DNA of 64,000 nt from Chryseobacterium formosense (GTDB taxonomy: Bacteria > Bacteroidota > Bacteroidia > Flavobacteriales > Weeksellaceae), in the NCBI RefSeq assembly GCF_900116415.1, contig NZ_FPAP01000002.1, positions 1-64,000 of the forward strand. The letters are read 5' to 3'. Under the pieces are notes generated by a model that saw only the letters and a program-made list of their open reading frames with translations, made no database searches and was not told the origin of the DNA. Positions 33,997-43,239 of the stretch are shown one piece after another (the stretch's first letter is position 1; every line of letters starts with the position of its first letter). Position numbers and translations under genes: made by a program.

Positions 33997-35028
33997 TTAT
34001 TTAGATTTACCAAAATTCTCTGGTAATATATAATGTCCGGTTAAAGGATCAAGTGAAACTTCAGTTCCTGCCATTGCCTTTCTCTTTTTTGCAGCTTTGG
34101 CATCAATTGCCACGATTGCCACATTAGCAACCACACTTCCTATTAATCCCGCAATACCGCCGCCAACCATCATAAACGAAGAATTAGATTCCGGGAAAAG
34201 TTCTTCTTTTTTAACTTCAATAAAAAGCCCCAGTTCATCCCTGAAAATTTCAGTATACCCTACCGGAATTACTTTATACGGAACTCCATTATATACAAAA
34301 GCATAAAAATTTCTAATTGGCATTTTCTCTTCTCCATTTACTGCTTTGGTAACGATTCCTTTACTATTGGTTTCAATGATAAAGCCATGTTCAGGATGGT
34401 GAGTAAAGAAGCTGTAATAGTCTTTATAAACACCTTCTTTTAGATGATCTGCTTTATAAATTTCAAGTGTATCTTTTAAAATGGTTTCATAATTTTGAAG
34501 TTCCTCCTGAGAAATCGTAATCTCCCAAGGTTTTGCATTATAAGAACCTTTTAATAATTCCGAAAACGTAAGACTGATTTTTTTAGCAAGACTTTGAGCA
34601 AGATACGGCGTCACGCGAGAAGAAACTGTTGCAACGGTGTCTTTTCGGTATAATAAATGATATCCGTCCTCTTTTTTAAGAAATGTGCTTGCGCGGACTT
34701 CAAGTTTTCCTATTGAGAACTTCTCTTGTTTATCTTCAGAAACTTTTATATTTTCAATCAAAAGAACTAATTCGTCATTTCCTTTTACAGGATTATCACT
34801 GTAAAACCAATCCTGGAAATCTTTGACTGCATTATTTTCAAACGCTATATTTACCTGGTCTTTATGGTACATTACAGAGCCAATTTCTTTATTTTCTCTT
34901 TGATCAATTACCGTAAAATTTTTATAATTAATTTTTTTGCTTTTAACTGACTGCGAAAGTTTTATTGTCTCAGTTTTCTGAGCATTCATAAAAAGTGTTG
35001 CAAACAAGAAGAAAAATATTTTTTTCAT
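33997..35028 (-). CDS. Exported protein of unknown function with a C-terminal membrane segment
   Basis: A 343-residue protein with a signal peptide (MKKIFFFLFATLFMNAQ) from the ATG at 35,028; an upstream in-frame start at 35,058 would put ten odd residues before it. The body is mixed alpha/beta with no family I recognise. A glycine-rich hydrophobic stretch (GGGIAGLIGSVVANVAIVAI) lies near residue 300, followed by a basic segment. It is a single gene. Confidence 0.65.
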   Translation of the reverse strand: MKKIFFFLFATLFMNAQKTETIKLSQSVKSKKINYKNFTVIDQRENKEIGSVMYHKDQVNIAFENNAVKDFQDWFYSDNPVKGNDELVLLIENIKVSEDKQEKFSIGKLEVRASTFLKKEDGYHLLYRKDTVATVSSRVTPYLAQSLAKKISLTFSELLKGSYNAKPWEITISQEELQNYETILKDTLEIYKADHLKEGVYKDYYSFFTHHPEHGFIIETNSKGIVTKAVNGEEKMPIRNFYAFVYNGVPYKVIPVGYTEIFRDELGLFIEVKKEELFPESNSSFMMVGGGIAGLIGSVVANVAIVAIDAKAAKKRKAMAGTEVSLDPLTGHYILPENFGKSK

Positions 35029-35094
35029 AATCGAATTTTCACAAAAGTAAGAAATCATTAAATATTTTAATTGATATTAATATTCTAAAATTAA

Positions 35095-35124
35095 ACGACC
35101 CTCACAATAAATTGCAAGAGTCGT
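35095..35124 (-). terminator. Probable terminator of the ECF sigma operon
   Basis: Imperfect arms ACGACCCTCACAAT and ATTGCAAGAGTCGT form a hairpin about 25 bases after the last gene of the operon; T-rich sequence follows on the minus strand. Confidence 0.5.
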
Positions 35125-35146
35125 CCAACATTAAAAAAATAAACTA

Positions 35147-35659
35147 TTATGGGTTTTGCTTCGGTCTGGGAGAATTTCTCTTCCCATCATGAGATTTCTT
35201 TTCATTCATTTTATCTCTCATCATGGCTTCAGAATTGAAAAGTTTCAATACTTTCTGACAAGGAATAACGGTCTGCATCTTTTCAGCATATCTCTTTTTA
35301 TTATCCAACAATTTTTGTCCTAAATCAAAACTTTGCTGAAGTTTTACTTTCGCTTCTTCTTCATTAAGTTTCTCCGGATCAAAATTAGAATCAAACTGGC
35401 TTTTTATTTTCTTCTGATCATCCAAATATTCATTGTAAATAGAAGTAAACTCTGCTTTATCCTGCGGTGAAACTTCCAGCATATCGACAACCATTTTATT
35501 TCTGAATTCAGTAAGAAGAGCTTTTCTTTCATCCGGTGACATACTATTTATCACCTCTTTCCTCTTTTCCGGACTCATTTTCTTCCAGTCATAATCCTTG
35601 ACCTGGGCATTCAAGCCAAACCCTGAAATTATAAAAAGTGTAAATAATATTTTTTTCAT
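35147..35659 (-). CDS. Periplasmic Spy/CpxP-like helical protein
   Basis: A 170-residue protein with a signal peptide (MKKILFTLFIISGFGLNAQ) and a helical body containing repeated short motifs MSPEKRKEVINSMSPDERK, as in Spy/CpxP-like chaperone or sensor proteins. Resemblance is by pattern only. The start at 35,659 places the signal peptide at the N-terminus; an earlier ATG at 35,692 adds an unlikely leader. It is third in the operon with the ECF sigma and its putative anti-sigma factor, suggesting an envelope-stress role. Confidence 0.65.
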   Translation of the reverse strand: MKKILFTLFIISGFGLNAQVKDYDWKKMSPEKRKEVINSMSPDERKALLTEFRNKMVVDMLEVSPQDKAEFTSIYNEYLDDQKKIKSQFDSNFDPEKLNEEEAKVKLQQSFDLGQKLLDNKKRYAEKMQTVIPCQKVLKLFNSEAMMRDKMNEKKSHDGKRNSPRPKQNP

Positions 35660-35666
35660 CTTCTTT

Positions 35667-36380
35667 TTAATTATATAAGTCCAAATAAACATCCTGACTC
35701 GAGTTATTGGCTAACTCGGCGATTTCAGAATTGGTAAGAGATTCAAGATATTCATTCATATGAACGTCATTTGCTGCTTTTACCGATTTTTTATTCTGAT
35801 TTTCAGAATTATTATTCACTACCTGAGAAACAACAGGCTTTATATTCATCTGACTTTCAACTGTTTGATTAGCATTTTCAACAGAAGTTAAATCTGATGC
35901 TAAAGTTTCGTAAGCTATTTGACTTTCTTTTTTTGGAACTTCTCTGTTATTAGCATAACGATTAACCGAATCTCCATTTACCGGAGAATTTGAATTATAA
36001 ACAAAAGTCACTCCAAAAATAAGAGCTACAGACGCTGCAATTGCATATCCCCAATTCAGTTTAAAAATTGGCGCTTTTTTCTCAGCTTTTATTTCATTCA
36101 ATACATTTTCCTGAACAGTTTCAAAAACACCTTCAGGAATTTTATATATGTTTTTGCGTTCCAATTTATCCAAATCAAAACTCTGCACTCCGCTTAGAAC
36201 TCTATCCTGAATCGTTTCAAACATATTTTCAGGAACTTTGTAAATATTTTTACGTTCTAATTTTTCCAGATCAAAATCTTTCACTCCGCCCAACACGTTT
36301 TCCTGAATGCTTTCAAAAAGATTCTCAGGAACTTTATAGATGTTTTTGCGTTCTAAATTATCCAGATCAAAATTTTCCAT
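35667..36380 (-). CDS. Putative anti-sigma factor with triplicated N-terminal motif
   Basis: A 237-residue single-pass membrane protein directly after an ECF sigma gene, hence likely its anti-sigma factor. The cytoplasmic part has three near-identical 32-residue units (residues about 4-35, 36-67 and 68-98), each reading FDLxxLERKNIYKxPE then a helix ending VL. A membrane helix (YAIAASVALIFGVTFVY) follows, then an Asn/Ser/Val-rich periplasmic part. The ATG at 36,380 was preferred to a TTG at 36,395. One copy of this motif is usual for such proteins, to my knowledge. Confidence 0.75.
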   Translation of the reverse strand: MENFDLDNLERKNIYKVPENLFESIQENVLGGVKDFDLEKLERKNIYKVPENMFETIQDRVLSGVQSFDLDKLERKNIYKIPEGVFETVQENVLNEIKAEKKAPIFKLNWGYAIAASVALIFGVTFVYNSNSPVNGDSVNRYANNREVPKKESQIAYETLASDLTSVENANQTVESQMNIKPVVSQVVNNNSENQNKKSVKAANDVHMNEYLESLTNSEIAELANNSSQDVYLDLYN

Positions 36381-36398
36381 TTCTTGTTTTCTCAAAAA

Positions 36399-36950
36399 TT
36401 ATCTTTCGTAATTCTCTTTGATATATTCTTCTATTTTTTGTTTGGCATAATGATAATTTGTTTTTAATGTCCCCACCGACATATCTACAATCTGAGATAT
36501 TTCTTCGTAAGGTAAATCATCATAATACCGCATCATAAATACCAGCTTCTGTTTTTCAGGCAGACTTTGTATCGCTTTTTGCAGAAAAATTTGTATTTCT
36601 TCCGCATCACCTTCGGTGTTATCGGCAACCAGATTCTGCATATAATATTCAGGATCTTCGTCGGTCTTCTGCATTTTCTTAAGCTTATTAATCTGCTGCA
36701 ACGCTTCATTGGTTGCAATTCTGTAAAGCCAGGTGTACAGCTGACTGTCATTTTTGAACTGATGAAAATTCTGGTACGCTTTGATGAAGGTTTCCTGCAA
36801 AGTATCCTGAGCTAGATCTGCATCTACAATAATACGTCGAATATGCCAATATAATCTGCTTTGATAAGCATCCATCAGCACACGAATACCTTTTTCAAGT
36901 GTTCGTGGGTCTTGCATCAGCGCAATAATTTCCGCGTCCTTAATCTTCAT
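36399..36950 (-). CDS. ECF-family RNA polymerase sigma factor
   Basis: A 183-residue sigma-70 factor with region 2 (ADLAQDTLQETFIKAYQNFHQF, TWLYRIATNEALQQI) and region 4 (LPEKQKLVFMMRYYDDLPYEEI followed by the HTH SVGTLKTNYHYAKQKI). It heads an operon with the anti-sigma-like protein and the Spy-like protein; gaps are 18 bp and 7 bp. Trigger unknown; envelope stress is an inference from the neighbours. Confidence 0.92.
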   Translation of the reverse strand: MKIKDAEIIALMQDPRTLEKGIRVLMDAYQSRLYWHIRRIIVDADLAQDTLQETFIKAYQNFHQFKNDSQLYTWLYRIATNEALQQINKLKKMQKTDEDPEYYMQNLVADNTEGDAEEIQIFLQKAIQSLPEKQKLVFMMRYYDDLPYEEISQIVDMSVGTLKTNYHYAKQKIEEYIKENYER

Positions 36951-36975
36951 AAGATGCTTTCATTGGTTTTGATTA

Positions 36976-36983
36976 CAAAAATA
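36976..36983 (-). promoter_or_regulatory. -7 element for the ECF sigma operon
   Basis: TATTTTTG on the minus strand, 25 bases before the start codon. Confidence 0.5.
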
Positions 36984-37091
36984 TTTAAAAGTTAAATTAC
37001 TTATTCAATTTTTGTGCTATAATTTGGGTTCTTATTATTAAAAGTTAAAAAAACATCCATCGTCTGACTTCCATCACCCAATCAAAATATT

Positions 37092-37099
37092 TATCTTTG
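37092..37099 (+). promoter_or_regulatory. -7 element for the DUF2520 gene
   Basis: TATCTTTG ends only four bases before the ATG at 37,104, so the predicted transcript starts at or within a base or two of the start codon (leaderless). Confidence 0.5.
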
Positions 37100-37103
37100 T
37101 TCA

Positions 37104-37856
37104 ATGCAAACAGTCATTATCGGATCCGGAAATGTTGCCTATCATCTGGCAAAAGCATTCGTTCAGAATGGTATTTCTTTAGCCCAAATCTTTGGTAGAA
37201 ATGAGAATGAACTTCAAAAAATTTCTTCAGAATTAAATATTCCTTTTTCAACAGAAAAACTGGAAGATGCAGATTTATATTTTATCTGCGTAAGTGACAA
37301 TTCTGTAGAAGATGTTTCTAAAATAATTTCTAAAAAAAATAGTCTGGTTGCTCATACTTCAGGATCTCTTCCTAAAGAAGTTTTGGTAGGAGAGTACAGA
37401 AAATCAAGTTTTTATCCTTTACAGACCTTTTCAAAATCGAAAGATTTAGACTATACAAAAATACCTTTTTTTGTTGAAGCTGAAAATACAGAAGATCAAA
37501 AAATCCTAATCGATTTAGCCTCAAAAATTTCAGAAAATGTAATGGAAAGTACGCACGAAAAGAGAAAATATATTCATTTAACAGCAGTTTTCGCCTGCAA
37601 TTTTGTGAATCATCTTTTTTCGAGAGCGAAAGAAATTTCAGATGCTCAGAAAATCCCGTTTGATTATTTTTTACCATTAATTGATGAAACCGTTCAGAAA
37701 ATTCATGAAATTGAACCAAAATCTGCACAAACCGGACCAGCTGTGAGAAACGACAAAAGAGTTCTTGAGTTACACGAGCAATTATTGCAGGACGAAAGTC
37801 TTGAGATTTATAAAACGATGAATCAGTCGATTAAAAAAATGTATCAATTGCCATAA
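37104..37856 (+). CDS. Rossmann-fold DUF2520 protein
   Basis: A 250-residue NAD(P)-binding protein. An N-terminal Rossmann domain (IIGSGNVAYHLAKAF, residues 5-19) is followed by a helical C-terminal domain (DUF2520; TAVFACNFVNHLF, TGPAVRNDKRVLELH). Relatives resemble ketopantoate/pyrroline-5-carboxylate reductase-type dehydrogenases; the substrate is not known. It leads a plus-strand run with a SIMPL protein, kdsC, maf and sprE. Confidence 0.85.
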   Translation: MQTVIIGSGNVAYHLAKAFVQNGISLAQIFGRNENELQKISSELNIPFSTEKLEDADLYFICVSDNSVEDVSKIISKKNSLVAHTSGSLPKEVLVGEYRKSSFYPLQTFSKSKDLDYTKIPFFVEAENTEDQKILIDLASKISENVMESTHEKRKYIHLTAVFACNFVNHLFSRAKEISDAQKIPFDYFLPLIDETVQKIHEIEPKSAQTGPAVRNDKRVLELHEQLLQDESLEIYKTMNQSIKKMYQLP

Positions 37857-37884
37857 AGTTTTAACTTTGAGGAAAACAGAAAAA

Positions 37885-38640
37885 ATGAATACAAATATCA
37901 TTCGTTCCCTCATCATCGGAGCAGCCATCGTTATTACCGCTTTTGTGTTAGGTTCAAGCTTTAAAAACAGAAACTTAAAACAGGACACCATATCCGTTAC
38001 TGGTCTTGGTTCTAAGGATTTTATTTCAGACGAAATAAGTTGGGGCGGAAGTTTCGACGCCAGTGCGATGGATGCCAAAGAAGCCTATAATTTAATCTCG
38101 CAGGATAAAGAAAAAGTAAAAGCTTTTTTCTACAGTAAAGGTTTCAAAGCTGGTGAATTTGCTTTTGGCGGGGTTAATTTCTCAAGGTCTTATCGTACCG
38201 TTACCACAAAAGAAGCAGACGGATCAGAAAAATCTGAAGATATTTTTGATGGCTATAAAGCTACTCAGAGCGTGTTTTTCAGAGCGAAGAAAAATCCGGC
38301 TTTGATGAAGAAAATTGAAAGCGTTATTGATAAAACTGCAGAACTCATCAACAATGGTGTTCAGTTTGAGCCGTCTTCAGCACAATATACGTATTCTGAT
38401 CTTTCTTCTTTAAAGCACAGTTTGATAGAACAGGGCTCAAAAGATGCCAAAGAAAGAGCCGAAAAAATTGTAAAAAGTGCCGACGGAGATTTAGGAAAAC
38501 TAAAAGATGCTTCGATGGGTGTTTTTCAGATTACGGCGAAAGGTTCTACTGATGAAGACAGCTATGGAGGAAATTTTGATACTTCCAGCAAGGAAAAATC
38601 AGCGAGAATTACCGTAAGACTTACGTATAATCTTGATTAA
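37885..38640 (+). CDS. SIMPL domain protein (DUF541)
   Basis: A 251-residue protein with an N-terminal membrane or signal segment (IIRSLIIGAAIVITAFVLGSSF) and a SIMPL domain beginning ISVTGLGSKDF, ending in ITVRLTYNLD. SIMPL proteins are extracytoplasmic, with poorly known roles in stress. The ATG at 37,885 was chosen over an in-frame TTG at 37,867. Confidence 0.85.
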   Translation: MNTNIIRSLIIGAAIVITAFVLGSSFKNRNLKQDTISVTGLGSKDFISDEISWGGSFDASAMDAKEAYNLISQDKEKVKAFFYSKGFKAGEFAFGGVNFSRSYRTVTTKEADGSEKSEDIFDGYKATQSVFFRAKKNPALMKKIESVIDKTAELINNGVQFEPSSAQYTYSDLSSLKHSLIEQGSKDAKERAEKIVKSADGDLGKLKDASMGVFQITAKGSTDEDSYGGNFDTSSKEKSARITVRLTYNLD

Positions 38641-38735
38641 AATTAGTATTAATAAAAATAAAATGCGATTAGTGAATGCGATTGACTTGAATTTTTTATC
38701 ATTCATCAATTATCATTGATCAATCATTAATTAAA

Positions 38736-39254
38736 ATGAGTTATAAAGAGAAATTAAAAGATATAAAAGCATTTGTATTTGATGTAGATGGTGTTTTCAC
38801 AGACGGAAGCGTTTATCTGATGCCCGGTGGAAATATGAGCCGTGTAATGAACGTTCTGGATGGTTATGCTGTTGTAAAAGCTTTAAAAAACGACTATCTC
38901 ATTGGCGTTATTACCGGTGGAAATGATGAAATGGTGAGACACCGTATCAGTTATCTCGGAATTCAGGATTATTATGCAAAATCGCATGATAAGATGGTAG
39001 ATTATGAAGATTTTAAGAAAAAATATAAGCTTAAAAACGAGCAGATTCTTACCATGGGAGACGATTTACCGGATTTTCATATGATGCAGAATTCGGCGAT
39101 TGCAACCTGTCCTGAAAATGCCGTTCCTGAGATCAAAGGAATTGCAGATTACATTTCTCAGATCAAAGGTGGAAGTGGAGCAGTACGTGATGTCATCGAA
39201 CAGGTAATGAAAGTTCAGGGGAAATGGCACGATGATAATACGCAATCTGTTTAA
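38736..39254 (+). CDS. kdsC: KDO 8-phosphate phosphatase (HAD family)
   Basis: Dephosphorylates 3-deoxy-D-manno-octulosonate 8-phosphate for lipopolysaccharide core. The 172 residues carry HAD motif I (FDVDGVFTDG, with nucleophile D16), motif II (TGG) and motif IV (GDDLPD). There is no cap domain, as in KdsC. The N-acylneuraminate-9-phosphate branch is similar, so the exact sugar is inferred. It lies 6 bp before maf. Confidence 0.9.
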   Translation: MSYKEKLKDIKAFVFDVDGVFTDGSVYLMPGGNMSRVMNVLDGYAVVKALKNDYLIGVITGGNDEMVRHRISYLGIQDYYAKSHDKMVDYEDFKKKYKLKNEQILTMGDDLPDFHMMQNSAIATCPENAVPEIKGIADYISQIKGGSGAVRDVIEQVMKVQGKWHDDNTQSV

Positions 39255-39260
39255 AATTTA

Positions 39261-39818
39261 ATGATGAAAATATTATTAGCATCGCAATCTCCGAGAAGGA
39301 AAGAACTGTTGTTAAACTTAGGGTTTGATTTTGAAGTTGTAAAAATCGATTGTGAAGAAATTTTACCGGAAAATATAAAAGTAGGAGAGGCTGCAGCGTA
39401 TTTATCTGAATTAAAAGCTAATGCGTTCAGAAATCTTTTAGAGGGAGAAGTTTTACTGACTGCCGATACGGTTGTTGCAAATGATAATAAATTTCTCGGA
39501 AAACCGAAAGACGAAAATGAAGCCAAAGAAATGCTTCAGTCATTATCCGGAAAAACACATCAGGTTTACACCGGAATTACGATTAAAACATTAGATAAAA
39601 CCATTACAGAAACTGATGTTGCCGATGTAGAATTTGATGAAATTTTGGATGAGGAAATTGATTTTTACATTAAAAATTACAAACCTTTCGATAAGGCAGG
39701 AAGCTACGGAGTTCAGGAATGGCTCGGAATGTCGAAAATCAAAAAGATCAACGGAAGCTTTTATACCATCATGGGATTGCCCACTCATTTGGTCTATAAA
39801 ATTTTGAAGGAAATCTAA
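39261..39818 (+). CDS. maf: Maf family nucleotide pyrophosphatase
   Basis: A 185-residue house-cleaning enzyme hydrolysing non-canonical or modified nucleoside triphosphates. The N-terminus has the family P-loop-like SQSPRRKELL; other marks are ADTVV, GKPKDENEA, LSGKTHQVYTG, and DKAGSYGVQ. Either of two adjacent ATG codons could start it. It follows kdsC by 6 bp and precedes sprE by 86 bp. Confidence 0.93.
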   Translation: MMKILLASQSPRRKELLLNLGFDFEVVKIDCEEILPENIKVGEAAAYLSELKANAFRNLLEGEVLLTADTVVANDNKFLGKPKDENEAKEMLQSLSGKTHQVYTGITIKTLDKTITETDVADVEFDEILDEEIDFYIKNYKPFDKAGSYGVQEWLGMSKIKKINGSFYTIMGLPTHLVYKILKEI

Positions 39819-39904
39819 ATATTTTCAAAATAAAATTTTATTATTTTTACAAAATCATCAAACTGCTGATAATAAAAAGTAAATTAGCGAGTTATATTGA
39901 AATA

Positions 39905-42484
39905 ATGAAAAAGAATATATTACTCCTTTTAGCCGCAATCGTTGTCGTTTCCTGCAGCACGAAAGTGAAAAAGCCGGAGGCGAGATCTAAGTTTTTAAAA
40001 GGATTTTCAACATATTATAATACACTTTTTAATGCAAAAGACGCATTGAACAGTGAATTTACAGACAGAGATAAAGCCCATAAAGACAATTTTTATGCGC
40101 CATATATTCCTATTCTGACATACGAAGAACAGCCTTTAGGAAGTGATTTGGGGCAGTCTGCTGCTTTTGCCGAAAACTCAATGAAAATGGCGGAAGTAAA
40201 CCGATCGCAACAATCTGGCAGAACCGGTCCTGGAATGCCTTCAAATGGTCCCGGAATGCCCGGAAATATGCCTCAGGATGCCAACAATCCGGAAGCTGCA
40301 AAAGGAGCAACCGTTTTGGAAATCGCAGAAGCAAAAGCCTTAAAAGCTATCAATAAATATTCTGTCATCAGAAAAGGGGAGGAGAAAAATAAAGTGATTT
40401 TTGATGCTTATATCATTTTAGCACAATCAAGAATTTATCAGGGTAAAGCCGTGAAAGCACTGGATGCACTGAATTACGTTTTCACCCACATGAAGGAAGA
40501 CAAAAGGCTTCCTTTAGCTCATATTTATGAAGCTTTGGCTTATTCACAGATTAAAAATTATCACAAATCGGATGAGATTTTTGATAAGGTGAAAAGTGAA
40601 AAATTAAGCAAAGATCATGAGAAACTGCTGAGTATTTATTATGCAGAATCTCTTTTGGATCAGGGTAAAAAAGAAGCTTCTGTAAAAGAGCTGGACCGTG
40701 CTTTTGAATTAAATGGTAACAGAAAACTGAAAAGTAGAATTGCTTTTTTGAGAGGTCAGGTTTTACAGGAATTGGGGAGATCAGAATTAGCCAGAGAAAG
40801 CTTTGTGGCCGCTTACAAATATGCGAATGATTTTGAATTTGAAGTAAAATCACAGATCGAGATTGCTAAAACCTTTAATGGAAGAGGAAATTATGAAGGG
40901 GCAAAAGATTATCTTGAAAATATAAGTAAAAAAGGAACGTATGGTTCCAGAAAAAATGAGTTTTATTATGCCTTAGGTTTAATGGCTACCAAAGCCGGGA
41001 AGAAGAAAGAAGGCCAGGAGTTTTTCAGAAAATCATTGCTTGAGAAGGTTTCTGATCCGCAGGTGAGAGGTTTGACTTATTATGAAATCGGGAGAGATTA
41101 TTTAGACCGAAACGATTACATCGGAGCAGGAGCTTACTATGATTCGGCATTGGCTTCAATGACGTACCAACCTTCAAAAATTTTGTTGCAGGATCAGTCG
41201 AATTACATTAAAAAGATCTCAAAAAACTATTATTTAATCAAGAAAAATGACAGTATTCTTACATTGGCAAAAATGACAGAGCCACAGAAAACTGATTATT
41301 TTGCAAAATATATTGAGAAACTAAAAATCAAAGAAGAAAAAGAAGAACTTGAGAGAAGACGTGCCGAGAGAAGCAAAGGTTTTGATACCGGAGATTACAA
41401 TGCCAATTCTTTATTTGCCAACAGCGGAAATTCTTTTGAAGATTTCGGAGTGGCGCAAAAAGGTTTTTATTTCGGCAATACAGGAACGGTAAGCAAAGGT
41501 ACATCAACATTTAAGCAGGTTTGGGGAGATCGTGCTTTGGTTGATAACTGGCGCTATTCTAAAAAAATGGCTACGATTGAAGATATGAAAAACGAAGCAT
41601 TGGGAATAACTTCTGCACCCAACCCGCGACGTTTTGAACCTTCTTATTATATCGAACAAATACCATCTGATGCAGGAAAATTATCTCAGCTTAAAAAAGA
41701 CAGAGATACCGCTTCTTTGGGACTTGGAATCATGTATCAGAACTATTTTACCAATACTGCTTTAGCTACAAAAACATTGTATGATCTGGTAGACGTAAAA
41801 CCTGAAGAAAAAGTAATGTTGCAGGCTTTATATGAAATCTTTGCAATGAATTATGAGAAAAATCCGCAGATTGCAGCGAGAGCGAAGCAGATTTTACTGA
41901 CCGATTATCCTTATACTTCTTATGCAGAATTCGTAAGAAATCCTAAGAATAACTCTTTTGTAAAATCGTCAGAAGAAGTTGAAAACGAATACAAAATGGC
42001 TTATGCACTCTACGAATCTGAAAAATTTACGGAAAGTCAGGGGAAAATAGATCAGGTGATTCTTAAATATCCGAAAGATGCCATGATTCCGAAACTGAAT
42101 CTCCTGAATGCATTCAATGCCGGAAAAACAAGCGGAAAGGAAGTAATGATTCTTCAGCTTGAGCAGATTGTTCTCAACTACGCCAAAACTCCGGAAGGTT
42201 TAAAAGCTAAAGAAATGCTTAATTATTTGAAAAGCGATTTGGCATTCAAGGCAACAGACAATAAAGGAAATGCGGTTCAGAACAGCCCGTTCAACGGACC
42301 TGGTAAACCAACAAATATTCCTCAAAATAATCAGAATAATATTGCTCCGGGGAATAATCAGATGCAGATGAATAATAACAGTCAGATGATGAACAATAAT
42401 CCTCAGAATAACAATAACATGAAAAAGGGCGCTCAGATGCAAAAACTCGAAGCTCCTGTTGAAGCAAAGCCGATGAATAAATAA
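39905..42484 (+). CDS. sprE: Type IX secretion/gliding lipoprotein SprE (PorW)
   Basis: An 859-residue lipoprotein (lipobox VVSC, Cys18) with TPR-like helical repeats through most of its length, matching SprE/PorW, required for type IX secretion and gliding. N-terminal segment KPEARSKFLKGFSTYYNTLFNAK is typical of the family. Two low-complexity stretches stand out: Pro/Gly/Met-rich at about residues 100-125 and an Asn/Gln/Met-rich tail from about 795. It probably serves the export of the large cargo at 16.2 kb. Confidence 0.9.
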   Translation: MKKNILLLLAAIVVVSCSTKVKKPEARSKFLKGFSTYYNTLFNAKDALNSEFTDRDKAHKDNFYAPYIPILTYEEQPLGSDLGQSAAFAENSMKMAEVNRSQQSGRTGPGMPSNGPGMPGNMPQDANNPEAAKGATVLEIAEAKALKAINKYSVIRKGEEKNKVIFDAYIILAQSRIYQGKAVKALDALNYVFTHMKEDKRLPLAHIYEALAYSQIKNYHKSDEIFDKVKSEKLSKDHEKLLSIYYAESLLDQGKKEASVKELDRAFELNGNRKLKSRIAFLRGQVLQELGRSELARESFVAAYKYANDFEFEVKSQIEIAKTFNGRGNYEGAKDYLENISKKGTYGSRKNEFYYALGLMATKAGKKKEGQEFFRKSLLEKVSDPQVRGLTYYEIGRDYLDRNDYIGAGAYYDSALASMTYQPSKILLQDQSNYIKKISKNYYLIKKNDSILTLAKMTEPQKTDYFAKYIEKLKIKEEKEELERRRAERSKGFDTGDYNANSLFANSGNSFEDFGVAQKGFYFGNTGTVSKGTSTFKQVWGDRALVDNWRYSKKMATIEDMKNEALGITSAPNPRRFEPSYYIEQIPSDAGKLSQLKKDRDTASLGLGIMYQNYFTNTALATKTLYDLVDVKPEEKVMLQALYEIFAMNYEKNPQIAARAKQILLTDYPYTSYAEFVRNPKNNSFVKSSEEVENEYKMAYALYESEKFTESQGKIDQVILKYPKDAMIPKLNLLNAFNAGKTSGKEVMILQLEQIVLNYAKTPEGLKAKEMLNYLKSDLAFKATDNKGNAVQNSPFNGPGKPTNIPQNNQNNIAPGNNQMQMNNNSQMMNNNPQNNNNMKKGAQMQKLEAPVEAKPMNK

Positions 42485-42487
42485 AAG

Positions 42488-42514
42488 AAAAGCGAAGATT
42501 TACTCTTCGCTTTT
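42488..42514. terminator. Bidirectional terminator
   Basis: Perfect arms AAAAGCGAAGA and TCTTCGCTTTT with flanking T and A runs; it overlaps the 3' end of tsaB. Confidence 0.88.
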
Positions 42515-43183
42515 TTGTTTTTTCTTTACTCCATGAAAATCTTTTAGATAGAAGGGCTCGAAATAAGCAATATCTTCAAACTCTTTTTTTTCTATTTTCT
42601 CTAAAGTTTTCTTTACCAAATATTTTGCAGAAGGGTAGATGTCTGCATTAAATTCAGCATTGGGAAGCTGTACAATATCTTTTGTTTTTAATGCACCATC
42701 GCCAACAAAAAGAACTTTTTTATCTTTAAATTCTTCGAAAGCATTTTCATCTAAAATTTTTGCTTCGGTTGCCGAGATCTCAGTTCCTGTCTGGCCATCA
42801 TAAACGGCCGTATAAACCTCCATTCTTCTTGCGTCGACTAAAGTGATGATATAATCAAAATTTTGCCCTAAAAACGGCTCTATCATGCTTTCCATAGAAT
42901 TAACCGCTACTAAAGGGATTTTTAAGCCGTAACAAAAACCTTTTGCCGAAGCCGCACCAATTCTTAAACCAGTATAAGAACCAGGGCCTTTTCCCAAAGA
43001 AACCGCTTCGATATCTTTCATGGTCAATTTTGCGCCTTCTAAAGCCCATTCGACAAATGTATGCAGCGATTCGCTTTGTTTATAATTTTCTGAAACTTCT
43101 TCACAAACGCACAAAAGTTTCTCGCCATCAGAAATAGCTACCGAACAGTTTTTGGAGGAAGTTTCGAGATATAATATTTTCAT
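42500..43183 (-). CDS. tsaB: tRNA threonylcarbamoyladenosine protein TsaB
   Basis: Partner of TsaD in making t6A37 of ANN-decoding tRNAs. The 227 residues have the ASKHA-fold start ILYLETSSKNCSVA and the signature GKGPGSYTGLRIG (residues 63-75). It has its own -7 element inside the end of the preceding gene. Confidence 0.93.
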   Translation of the reverse strand: MKILYLETSSKNCSVAISDGEKLLCVCEEVSENYKQSESLHTFVEWALEGAKLTMKDIEAVSLGKGPGSYTGLRIGAASAKGFCYGLKIPLVAVNSMESMIEPFLGQNFDYIITLVDARRMEVYTAVYDGQTGTEISATEAKILDENAFEEFKDKKVLFVGDGALKTKDIVQLPNAEFNADIYPSAKYLVKKTLEKIEKKEFEDIAYFEPFYLKDFHGVKKKQKSEE

Positions 43184-43231
43184 TTTTAAATTAAATTTTA
43201 AACAGCAATTCTAGCTTTTACTTTTACTGTG

Positions 43232-43239
43232 CAAATTTA
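43232..43239 (-). promoter_or_regulatory. -7 element for tsaB
   Basis: TAAATTTG on the minus strand, overlapping the stop codon of the upstream gene by three bases and about 50 bases before tsaB. Confidence 0.5.
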
